Origin: an uncultured Bacteroidota bacterium
GTDB lineage: Bacteria > Bacteroidota > Bacteroidia > Chitinophagales > Chitinophagaceae
Assembly (NCBI GenBank): GCA_903848125.1
Contig: CAINFN010000023.1
Span: 1 to 42,954, forward strand
Length of the DNA stretch: 42,954 nt
Direction of reading: 5' to 3'
The notes below the pieces were generated by a model. It made no database searches, was not told the origin of the DNA, and worked only from the letters and a program-made list of their open reading frames with translations. Both the position numbers and the translations under genes were made by a program. Shown here one piece after another: positions 1-9,866 of this stretch. Positions within the stretch are counted from its first letter, which is position 1; every line of letters starts with the position of its first letter.

Positions 1-2
1 TA

Positions 3-122
3 GGAGGGTATCAAATTAGCAACTTGCACGACTTTTTTATGTTCTTTGTTTTTATGGCAGGAACCGCTTCTCTAATTTTATTTTTTATATCTAAGAAGTT
101 GAAGAACTTAATGTCGCAATAG
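3..122 (+). CDS. C-terminal fragment of a membrane transporter, possibly POT/MFS peptide transporter (5' truncated by window edge)
   Basis: Frame 3 reads GYQISNLHDFFMFFVFMAGTASLILFFISKKLKNLMSQ* with TAG at 120-122; hydrophobic final TM followed by a basic tail. Not in the ORF track because its start lies outside the window. Confidence 0.5.
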   Translation, partial: GGYQISNLHDFFMFFVFMAGTASLILFFISKKLKNLMSQ

Positions 123-142
123 TTTTTTAAATTAAGTAAAAT

Positions 143-2653
143 CTAAAATTGGAATCGTACACTTCCAAACACACCAAAGTTTTGAATAGGCTGCATTCGT
201 GAAGGACTGTAATTGGCTGGATAAGGAGGGGCATGCCTCCAAACAAAATCGATTCTAAAGAATTTTAAGATATTATCAAAGCCAGTGCCATATTCTAAGT
301 AGAAATTAGATTTTAAGGATCTAAGTTGATAAGGACCTAGTTCTGTTCTATTGAAGGTCCTATTGGCTTGATTCATTTCACCCCACACTCCTTTAAATGT
401 CCAAAACTGTCTCATTTTTGTTTTGCGTAAAAAGGGTACTAAATTGATTAGCTTTTTTTCAAAATTGTGTTCTATTTGAAATCCAGCATATAAGTCACTA
501 TAATATTCAAAGCGGTTCATTAAATTAAATCCATTTTTATTATAGACATACGCTTCATTTCCAGGATGCAATTCTAACAACATAAAAGGAAGACTATCTC
601 CATAAATTTTTCCAGCATAAGCATTGTAAGTCAACACACCAAAGTTGGGTATTCTTAGTTTTTGTTCAACTCCTGCATGTATTTTACTGTATTGATAAGC
701 ACTACTTAAGATACCTTTAAATCCTTCGCTTACTCTAAGTTCAAAAATAGGCTTACTACCTTTAAAGCGAATGGTCCTTCTGTTAGTGGTTACTTTTCGC
801 TCTCCTGGGGCATACCTAATTCTATACATTAGATCACTATTTACAATCATTTCGCTTTTGCCATTTTGATTGATGGTATTGGTGGGCAAAGGGGTATAAG
901 GACTGTAATCAGTTCTTGCTAGAGTTAATGTATTGCTTATTCCTGATTCCCACTCTTTGGTGACTGCCATTTTAAATTCCCTTTCTCCTAAAAATTTTTG
1001 CGGAATACCTGGCCTTCTTAAAATTTGAGAGAAAATATTATCTATACTCTGGTCCTCTTCATTAAATCTGACTCTGCCATTATCCAGGTCATTTAAATAA
1101 GACAATTGAATCATTACTCCTTTTGATTTTGGAAGCTTATATTGTATGGCTAATTTTTCTTTTAATTTTTGATCCTTGATTCCATAAGCTAAGTACCCAG
1201 AAAATTTCCAATGTTTATTAAAATTAGTAGTAGTGGCCAAGTCAAATCTTAGCCTTGTGGATTCAAGCTGATTGCCACTGATCCATTTATACCATGGCCC
1301 TATTTCTATTTTCCCAAATTTTCTGTAACCATACACTAAAAATTCTACATTTCTGACATAGGATTTAAATAAGGGGATGGTTTTTAGGGTATCAATACTT
1401 TTGCGAATGCTTTGCTCGTTTTTATTTAAATCATCATGTCTTAAATTGGACCAATCGGTTTGATTTACTGTAGATGCGTTTTCAAGTAAAACCACTTGAT
1501 CTGGTTTGCTATTTAATTGAATGTTGTCATTCACGACTTGCTTATCAGTTGTAAGTTTTTTGTAGGAAATGCTTTTTCGAACAATAAAAGTTAGTTTGTC
1601 ATTGGGGAAGGGAGATAAGTCGGCAGTAATTTTATCCTTAGAAAAAATCATTTTATTATTTGCTAATTTTGCAAATTCTAAATTTACATTTAGCCTATTG
1701 ACGAAATTAATATCAGCCGTTTTTGAAATATTTAGGTTTACTTTATAAATACCCCAGGTTTCAGCATCAATCCAAGCATCCCCATTGAAAGTGTTTTCGC
1801 CTTCTCTTAAAGGAGAAAATAAAAGATGGAATATCCTTACCCCCTTTACATATTGCGTATCTGCTCCTTTAAACTTATAAAATTGATCGGCAAATTCGCT
1901 TATGGGGCTGATGAATTCTTTACCAAAAAACTTCATGTAGTTTTCGTAAATATTCACTTTTTGATTGACGCTTCCTATTAATTGAAGGATGGTTTCACTT
2001 TGTATGCCATGGCTTTGTGCAGCTCTGATTACCTCTCTTGAATTTTTGGGACTGCTCATGTAATAAAAATCTGACAAGGATTCTGTCATGATTACTGGAA
2101 GAAATGGCTTTGATTCAGAAATACTATCAATATTATCCAGTATGAATGTAAAAGGCTTTAACATTTTAATATTACTAAAGCTGTTTTTATTTACATTATT
2201 TAAATCTAATTCTAATTTGTTGTATACTTCACAACTGTATTCTGGATATAGATAAGGGTTATTTTCTTTTTTATGCTCTACCACTAATTTCCACCACCTT
2301 AATCCTTTATTGAATTTTGATTTTACAGTAGCTTCATTTTTTGGAGTAGCATAATCAAGTGGGATGTTTACAGTATCTTTTTTTAACTGCGAAGGGCCAA
2401 AAGTAGTTTGTTCATAACCAACATAAGTAACCAATAAACTATCTTTCAAAAAGGAAGACCTGACTATTTTAAAATGACCAACACTATCGGCGATGGTTCC
2501 TTTTTTAGATAAGGCCCATTTGATGGTTGCAAATGGAATCGGCTCTTTGGTAAAAGCATCCATCACCTTACCCATCAAATTGGGGGATGTTTGTGCTTCT
2601 AAACTACCTACATGAAGAAGGGCTAAAATAAAAAGTAAAAAAGGAAATTTCAT
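143..2653 (-). CDS. DUF5686/carboxypeptidase-regulatory-like-domain outer membrane protein
   Basis: 836 aa; signal peptide, N-terminal CarboxypepD_reg-like domain (LMGKVMDAFTKEPIPFATI), beta-barrel-like C-terminus ending in F (GSVRFQF). Confidence 0.75.
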   Translation of the reverse strand: MKFPFLLFILALLHVGSLEAQTSPNLMGKVMDAFTKEPIPFATIKWALSKKGTIADSVGHFKIVRSSFLKDSLLVTYVGYEQTTFGPSQLKKDTVNIPLDYATPKNEATVKSKFNKGLRWWKLVVEHKKENNPYLYPEYSCEVYNKLELDLNNVNKNSFSNIKMLKPFTFILDNIDSISESKPFLPVIMTESLSDFYYMSSPKNSREVIRAAQSHGIQSETILQLIGSVNQKVNIYENYMKFFGKEFISPISEFADQFYKFKGADTQYVKGVRIFHLLFSPLREGENTFNGDAWIDAETWGIYKVNLNISKTADINFVNRLNVNLEFAKLANNKMIFSKDKITADLSPFPNDKLTFIVRKSISYKKLTTDKQVVNDNIQLNSKPDQVVLLENASTVNQTDWSNLRHDDLNKNEQSIRKSIDTLKTIPLFKSYVRNVEFLVYGYRKFGKIEIGPWYKWISGNQLESTRLRFDLATTTNFNKHWKFSGYLAYGIKDQKLKEKLAIQYKLPKSKGVMIQLSYLNDLDNGRVRFNEEDQSIDNIFSQILRRPGIPQKFLGEREFKMAVTKEWESGISNTLTLARTDYSPYTPLPTNTINQNGKSEMIVNSDLMYRIRYAPGERKVTTNRRTIRFKGSKPIFELRVSEGFKGILSSAYQYSKIHAGVEQKLRIPNFGVLTYNAYAGKIYGDSLPFMLLELHPGNEAYVYNKNGFNLMNRFEYYSDLYAGFQIEHNFEKKLINLVPFLRKTKMRQFWTFKGVWGEMNQANRTFNRTELGPYQLRSLKSNFYLEYGTGFDNILKFFRIDFVWRHAPPYPANYSPSRMQPIQNFGVFGSVRFQF

Positions 2654-2751
2654 AGCAGTACATGCAAGATAATTTTATTATTACCCAATGCCATATTAAA
2701 TAATAACATTTTTTTTGTATAAACTTTATTGAGAAAAAGTTAATCAAAACA

Positions 2752-4695
2752 CTACAAAACTCCCCTTACAATCTCCTCTACCACTGCCGGATCCAATAAG
2801 GTTGAAGTGTCTCCTAAACTTTTTAATTCGCCTTCTGCCACCTTGCGTAAAATGCGGCGCATAATTTTTCCAGACCTGGTTTTGGGTAGGCCAGATACAA
2901 ATTGAATTTTGTCAGGTTTGGCGATGGGCCCAATGATTCTTGTGACAGTTTGTAAGATATCTTTTCTAATAATATCTGCAGTGCCATGGGTATCCTGACC
3001 ATGCGAGCCCATATAAATAACATAGGCATAAATACCTTGACCTTTTACATCATGCGGATAACCTACAACGGCACTTTCTACCACGCCTGCATGCATATTA
3101 ATTGCATTTTCTACCTCGGCAGTGCCTATTCTATGTCCACTTACATTTAATACATCATCCACACGTCCTGTAATTCTTATTTGACCTAATTCATTTTTTA
3201 AGGCACCATCTCCAGTGAAATATAAATTAGGATAGGTTGCAAAATAATTGGTTCTGCATCTTTCATGATCACCATAAGTAGTTCTAATGGTAGCTGGCCA
3301 AGGTTGGGTAATACATAAATTTCCTCTAAACAGTCCATCTTCCATGGTGGTTACTTCCGCCCCTTTTTCATCTACTAAAATAGTTTTCACACCAGGCATT
3401 GGATAAGTAGCCCATCCTGGTTTACCAGGGGTAATGCCTGCCATATTGGATATCATAATGCCTCCGGTTTCTGTTTGCCACCAAGTATCTACTATGGGAC
3501 ATTTTTTCTTACCAATGTGTTCATCATACCAATGCCAAGCTTCTTCATTAATAGGTTCACCCACGGTGCCTAATACTTTTAAACTACTTAAATCATGTCC
3601 TTGAACAGGCCCCAAACCAAAGCCCATCAATGATCTTATGGCGGTTGGTGCGGTATATAAAATATTTACTTTGAACTTGTCTATGATATCCCAAAATCTG
3701 CCTGCATCTGGAAAAGTGGGAATGCCTTCAAACATCAATGAGGTTCCTCCAGCACTTAATGGTGCATATACGATATAGCTATGCCCAGTGATCCAACCCA
3801 CATCTGCGGTGCAGAAAAAAAGATCATTGGGTTGATATTGAAAAACATTTACAAAAGTATAGTTTGTATACACCATATAACCTGCAATACTGTGAACGAC
3901 TCCTTTTGGTTTGCCTGTCGAACCTGAAGTGTATAAAATAAACAAAGGATCTTCGGCATCCATCTCTGCTGCCTCTACATGAACAATTCCTTGCGACTCC
4001 ACTTTTTTAATCTCATCTTCCCACCACACATCACGTCCTTTGATCATGGAAACAGAAGTGCGTGTTCGAGTGCAAACTATAACACGTTTAATGGTTTTAT
4101 TTCCAATAAGCGAATCATCAATTACTGATTTCAAAGGAATGTCTTTTGCACCTCTGTAAGCACCATCGCAAGTAATGATGTATTCTGCTTTTGCATCTTC
4201 TAATCTATCTGCAATACTTTGTGCCGAAAATCCTCCAAAAATGACACTGTGTATGGCACCTATGCGCGCGCAAGCTAATACGGCTATAGCTAACTCTGGA
4301 ATCATGCCCATATAAATACAAACGCGATCTCCTTTTTTTACGCCATTATTATATAGCACTTGAGCAAACTGACACACTTTTAAATGTAATTGCTTGTAAG
4401 TAATGATTCGATGGTGTTCGCTAGGATCATTGGGCTCCCAAATAAGCGCAGGCTTATCACCATTTTTAGCTAAATGCCTATCGATACAGTTTTCTGTAAT
4501 ATTAAGTTTGGCACCCTTAAACCACTCTATTTTAGGTTCCGTAAAGTTCCATTCTAAAACAGTGTCCCATTTTTTTCGCCATGTGAAATTTTCAGCAATT
4601 TCAGACCAAAATTGTTCAGGTGCTTCAATACTTTTTTTATAGGCTTCTTGATAAGCTTCTAAACTCTTAATTTGATAGGGGTAGCTCATATGCAA
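2752..4695 (-). CDS. acs: Acetyl-coenzyme A synthetase
   Basis: 647 aa; AMP-binding motif LYTSGSTGKPKGVVHS, WWQTETGG and C-terminal PKTRSGKIMRRILRK. Likely start is MSYPYQIKSLEAYQEAY (second Met of the ORF, two codons in). Confidence 0.95.
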   Translation of the reverse strand: MHMSYPYQIKSLEAYQEAYKKSIEAPEQFWSEIAENFTWRKKWDTVLEWNFTEPKIEWFKGAKLNITENCIDRHLAKNGDKPALIWEPNDPSEHHRIITYKQLHLKVCQFAQVLYNNGVKKGDRVCIYMGMIPELAIAVLACARIGAIHSVIFGGFSAQSIADRLEDAKAEYIITCDGAYRGAKDIPLKSVIDDSLIGNKTIKRVIVCTRTRTSVSMIKGRDVWWEDEIKKVESQGIVHVEAAEMDAEDPLFILYTSGSTGKPKGVVHSIAGYMVYTNYTFVNVFQYQPNDLFFCTADVGWITGHSYIVYAPLSAGGTSLMFEGIPTFPDAGRFWDIIDKFKVNILYTAPTAIRSLMGFGLGPVQGHDLSSLKVLGTVGEPINEEAWHWYDEHIGKKKCPIVDTWWQTETGGIMISNMAGITPGKPGWATYPMPGVKTILVDEKGAEVTTMEDGLFRGNLCITQPWPATIRTTYGDHERCRTNYFATYPNLYFTGDGALKNELGQIRITGRVDDVLNVSGHRIGTAEVENAINMHAGVVESAVVGYPHDVKGQGIYAYVIYMGSHGQDTHGTADIIRKDILQTVTRIIGPIAKPDKIQFVSGLPKTRSGKIMRRILRKVAEGELKSLGDTSTLLDPAVVEEIVRGVL

Positions 4696-4778
4696 TCGTT
4701 GTATAAATAATGATGATCAAATTTACATTTTTCATTTTAAATATTTAACTTGAATAATCAATTGCAAACTAATCAACT

Positions 4779-6383
4779 ATGAGTCAAGAAATTAAACAAA
4801 GCAAAATTGCTTTTGTGATAGGGGCTTCTTCGGTGGGTACCCTAATTGAGTGGTACGATTTTTACATTTTTGGGATGTTGGCCACCATTATTTCGAAACA
4901 GTTTTTTCCTGCAGATGCAGGTACAGCGGCCCTTTTAAGTACTTTGGCCATCTTTGCAGCAGGCTTTATTGTTAGGCCTTTTGGTGCCTTGGTTTTTGGA
5001 CGTTTAGGCGATTTAATTGGTCGTAAACATACTTTTTTACTGACTTTAGTCATCATGGGGGGGTCTACTTTTGCCATTGGATTGGTACCTGGCTATGCCA
5101 GTATTGGCTGGGCAGCACCCATATTAGTATTAATTCTAAGATTATTGCAGGGTTTGGCATTGGGAGGGGAGTATGGAGGAGCTGCGACCTATGTGGCGGA
5201 ACATGCGCCTGCTGGTCAAAGAGGATTTTGGACTAGTTGGATTCAAACAACGGCCACTTTGGGTTTATTTTTAGCCTTAGGTATTATTATTTTGATTAGA
5301 TCTAACCAAGGGGTAGAAAAATTTAGTGCAGAATGGGGTGGTTGGAGATACCCATTTTGGATTTCAATTGTATTAGTTGGGGTGTCCGTCTTAATAAGAA
5401 TGAGGATGAGTGAATCGCCCATGTTTACTAAATTAAAATCAGAAGGAAAAACTTCAGCGAATCCTTTAAAAGAGAGTTTTGGCCAAAAGAGAAATTTCAA
5501 AATGGTTTTATTGGCGTTGTTTGGTGCCGTTATGGGACAAGGAGTGGTGTGGTATACTGGCCAATTTTATGCACAAAGTTTTATTGAAAACGTTTGTAAA
5601 ATTGATTTTATACAATCTAGAAATATCATGTTGGTGGCGATTTTAATGGCTACCCCTTGTTTTGTTTTGTTTGGATGGCTGAGTGATAAGGTAGGAAGAA
5701 AATGGATTATGCTTTTTGGTATGTTGGCAGCAGTGCTTACTTATCGCCCTATTTATCAGCAATTTTTAACTATTTCAAGCACGCAAAATAGAATTGATAA
5801 AATTGATTTAACTAAAACGGTAGCTTCTGCTGTAAAAGCAAAAACGGATAGTAAAGACGCTACTAAAATTTACATAACACAAAGTTTTGACACAGTTTAT
5901 ACAGATGGCGCCGTGTTTAAATACACAAAAACAGACACTTTGAAATTGGGAGCAACTTATAATACCTTAATTCCTATTGATTCTTTGAATCCTAGTTTGA
6001 TTGTATCTAAATCTGCTAAACCAAATGTTGTAATAGAAAAAACTTTAGGAAGTGGTGATGCTTGGAGTATGATTTGGTTGGTCTTTATTCAAATTGTATA
6101 TGTTACTATGGTTTATGGTCCTATTGCAGCCTTTTTAGTGGAGCTGTTCCCTACTAAAATTAGATATACATCCATGTCTCTTCCTTATCATATTGGTAAC
6201 GGCGTATTTGGTGGGCTGGTTCCATTCTTGGGAACACTTATTGTTGAATTTTCAAAAACAGCTCAAAATCCTAAGGGAGATTCCTTGGCTGGATTATGGT
6301 ATCCCATTGGTGTTGCTGCAGTTTGTTTTATTATAGGACTTATTTATCTATCTAATAAAATTGACAAAGAGGTAATGGACTAA
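4779..6383 (+). CDS. MHS-family MFS transporter with a ~110-aa hydrophilic insertion
   Basis: 534 aa; GTLIEWYDFYIFG, RPFGALVFGRLGDLIGRKHTF, RLLQGLALGGEYGGAATYVAEHAP are MHS signatures; hydrophilic block between LTYRPIYQQF and WSMIWLVFIQIVYV. Confidence 0.9.
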   Translation: MSQEIKQSKIAFVIGASSVGTLIEWYDFYIFGMLATIISKQFFPADAGTAALLSTLAIFAAGFIVRPFGALVFGRLGDLIGRKHTFLLTLVIMGGSTFAIGLVPGYASIGWAAPILVLILRLLQGLALGGEYGGAATYVAEHAPAGQRGFWTSWIQTTATLGLFLALGIIILIRSNQGVEKFSAEWGGWRYPFWISIVLVGVSVLIRMRMSESPMFTKLKSEGKTSANPLKESFGQKRNFKMVLLALFGAVMGQGVVWYTGQFYAQSFIENVCKIDFIQSRNIMLVAILMATPCFVLFGWLSDKVGRKWIMLFGMLAAVLTYRPIYQQFLTISSTQNRIDKIDLTKTVASAVKAKTDSKDATKIYITQSFDTVYTDGAVFKYTKTDTLKLGATYNTLIPIDSLNPSLIVSKSAKPNVVIEKTLGSGDAWSMIWLVFIQIVYVTMVYGPIAAFLVELFPTKIRYTSMSLPYHIGNGVFGGLVPFLGTLIVEFSKTAQNPKGDSLAGLWYPIGVAAVCFIIGLIYLSNKIDKEVMD

Positions 6384-6417
6384 TACCATTTTAATTATTA
6401 ATTAGTAAAAAAAAATT

Positions 6418-6666
6418 ATGAATACAATAAAAAAATTAGCTGGTTATATATGGATGTTGATGTCGCCCATACTTATCTTATTTTTGGTATTTGAAGCCAA
6501 TCAAAAGATTTCAACCGCTACCGAGGCGGCTAAATCCAATGTGATTTTACAATGGGTAATTATATTATTAATTTTTACACCTATTTGTGTTGGCTTTTTT
6601 ATTTTCGGAAAATATGCCATCGCTGGGGAGTATAACCATTTGCCTGAATCTTCTGAGGAGCTATAA
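6418..6666 (+). CDS. Small two-TM membrane protein, possible transporter-associated protein
   Basis: 82 aa with two hydrophobic segments; 34 nt downstream of and co-oriented with the MHS transporter. Confidence 0.7.
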   Translation: MNTIKKLAGYIWMLMSPILILFLVFEANQKISTATEAAKSNVILQWVIILLIFTPICVGFFIFGKYAIAGEYNHLPESSEEL

Positions 6667-6716
6667 TTATAGCTTTAGTTAACACCGGATTCATTTTATA
6701 TAAGTACTTTTGAGTT

Positions 6717-7421
6717 ATGTCATTAGTAGTGGATCAATTGTCAAAAAGTTACGGCAATCAACTTGCAGTAGCGCCCATATCATTTCATTTGAAACAAGGC
6801 GAAGTGGTAGGATTTTTAGGCCCTAATGGGGCGGGGAAAAGTACCACTTTAAAAATGATTGCTGGATTTTTAGCACCTACTAGCGGCAAGATACAATTGA
6901 ACGGAATGGCTATTCATCAAGATGCCATTGAAGCAAAAAAGATAATTGGGTATTTGCCAGAATCCAATGCGTTGTATGAGCAGTTGTATGTAAAAGAATA
7001 TTTACAATTTTTGTGTTCAGTTCATAGCATTTACAAGGCGAGTCAAAGAATGAATCAATTAATTGAGCAAACGGGCTTGGGATTAATGCAGCATAAAAAA
7101 ATAGGCGCTTTATCTAAAGGTTATAAGCAAAGATTAGGTATTGCAGCTGCCATTATCCATCAGCCTAAATTGGTTTTATTAGACGAACCTACTACGGGAT
7201 TAGATCCCAATCAATTGATAGAAATTAGAGCGTTGATACAATCATTGAGTAAGGAGGCGCTAATTTTATTTTCCACCCATATTTTACAAGAAGTGACTGC
7301 TATTTGTGATCGAGTGTTAGTATTGCATCAGGGCAAACTGGTTGCAGATGAGCCTATTGGAAGTTTATTGCAAAAACACAATACAAGTTTAGAAGAAATT
7401 TTCAAATTGCTTACCCATTAA
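6717..7421 (+). CDS. ABC transporter ATP-binding protein (GldA/CcmA-like)
   Basis: 234 aa; Walker A GPNGAGKST, signature LSKGYKQRLGIAAAI, Walker B LVLLDEPTTGLDP. No permease gene adjacent. Confidence 0.9.
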   Translation: MSLVVDQLSKSYGNQLAVAPISFHLKQGEVVGFLGPNGAGKSTTLKMIAGFLAPTSGKIQLNGMAIHQDAIEAKKIIGYLPESNALYEQLYVKEYLQFLCSVHSIYKASQRMNQLIEQTGLGLMQHKKIGALSKGYKQRLGIAAAIIHQPKLVLLDEPTTGLDPNQLIEIRALIQSLSKEALILFSTHILQEVTAICDRVLVLHQGKLVADEPIGSLLQKHNTSLEEIFKLLTH

Positions 7422-7435
7422 AAAAAAGGGTGTAA

Positions 7436-8752
<1,317 letters not shown>

Positions 8753-8759
8753 TTCAAAC

Positions 8760-8800
8760 TAATTTGAATATAGTAAGAGGAGCTCAATTGAGCTCCTCTT
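8760..8800 (+). terminator. Rho-independent terminator downstream of eno
   Basis: Inverted repeat agaggagctcaattgagctcctct followed by a T-tract. Confidence 0.8.
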
Positions 8801-8848
8801 TTTTTGGCATATTATAAGAAGTAGGTTAATTTTACTTTCGTCTACCTT

Positions 8849-9166
8849 ATGGCCAATTTTAAAAAAATACTACCTGTTATTAGCAATCGCTACTTTTTAG
8901 TAGCCTTGGGTTTTGCTATCTGGATGTTGTTTTTTGATCAGCGTGATTTTTTTCAACAAAAAGAGAGAGCGGGAGAATTAAATAAACTAGAAGCTGCCAA
9001 AAAATATTATCAAGACGAAATAACTAAAACAAAAAAGCAGTTAGATAATTTACAAAATAATCCTGCAGCCATAGAGAAATTTGCCAGAGAGCGCTATTTA
9101 TTAAAAAGAGAAGGCGAAGAAGTTTATATGTTTGAAGACAGCAATCGTAGCGCTGAAAAAAAATGA
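8849..9166 (+). CDS. FtsB/DivIC-like septum formation initiator
   Basis: 105 aa; single TM, coiled coil, then FARERYLLKREGEEVYMFE typical of DivIC/FtsB. Confidence 0.85.
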   Translation: MANFKKILPVISNRYFLVALGFAIWMLFFDQRDFFQQKERAGELNKLEAAKKYYQDEITKTKKQLDNLQNNPAAIEKFARERYLLKREGEEVYMFEDSNRSAEKK

Positions 9167-9810
9167 CAAAGAAAGAACGTTATCAATCAGTACTTTCCTA
9201 TTTCCAACAGCAAGTGCCTATTGCGGAAACAGAATTGCTATATCAAAATCCATTTGAATTATTAGTGGCGGTTATATTGTCTGCACAATGCACCGATAAG
9301 CGTGTTAATTTAACTACACCAGCTATTTTTAAACAATTTCCTACTCCACAAAAAATGGCGAAAGCTAGTTTTGAAGAATTGTTTGCGTTGGTTAAAAGTA
9401 TTTCTTATCCAAACAATAAAACAAAGCATTTAATAGGGATGAGTAACTTGCTTTTAGAAAATTTTGATGGAGAAGTGCCTTTGACCGTGGAGGCTTTGGT
9501 TACCTTGCCAGGTGTGGGCCGTAAAACTGCCAATGTCATTACCAGTGTGGTGGACAAACAACCCAATATGGCCGTGGATACGCACGTATTTAGAGTGAGC
9601 CGTAGAATAGGTTTGGTGCCTATGACCGCTAAGACGCCATTGGCTGTTGAAAAGGAATTAATAAAGTTTATACCAAAGGAACTTGTACATACTGCCCACC
9701 ATTGGCTTATACTTCATGGGCGTTATACTTGTTTGGCTAGAAGCCCTAAGTGCAATGCTTGTGGGTTGATACCTTTTTGCAAAGAAGGGGCAAAAAAAAG
9801 CGCCTCTTAA
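9163..9810 (+). CDS. nth: Endonuclease III
   Basis: 215 aa; HhH LPGVGRKTANVI, C-terminal FeS cysteines (CLARSPKCNACGLIPFC). Start overlaps the previous stop (ATGA). Confidence 0.95.
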   Translation: MTKKERYQSVLSYFQQQVPIAETELLYQNPFELLVAVILSAQCTDKRVNLTTPAIFKQFPTPQKMAKASFEELFALVKSISYPNNKTKHLIGMSNLLLENFDGEVPLTVEALVTLPGVGRKTANVITSVVDKQPNMAVDTHVFRVSRRIGLVPMTAKTPLAVEKELIKFIPKELVHTAHHWLILHGRYTCLARSPKCNACGLIPFCKEGAKKSAS

Positions 9811-9820
9811 ATAAGAGACG
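9785..9820 (+). terminator. Terminator overlapping the nth stop codon
   Basis: aaaagcgcctcttaaataagagacgctttt: near-perfect inverted repeat containing the TAA stop, with A and T tracts on either side. Confidence 0.7.
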
Positions 9821-9866
9821 CTTTTATATAAATTAAAGCTGTAAGAAGAATACAGCTAATAATACA

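Noticed and set aside
2823-3029. Short ORFs antisense to or overlapping larger genes (e.g. 2823-3029, 4403-4642, 4862-5077, 17292-17582, 21634-22017, 29813-30226, 34589-34963, 36050-36637)
   Set aside because: They lie inside well-supported CDSs with clear family motifs and show no recognisable domains of their own.
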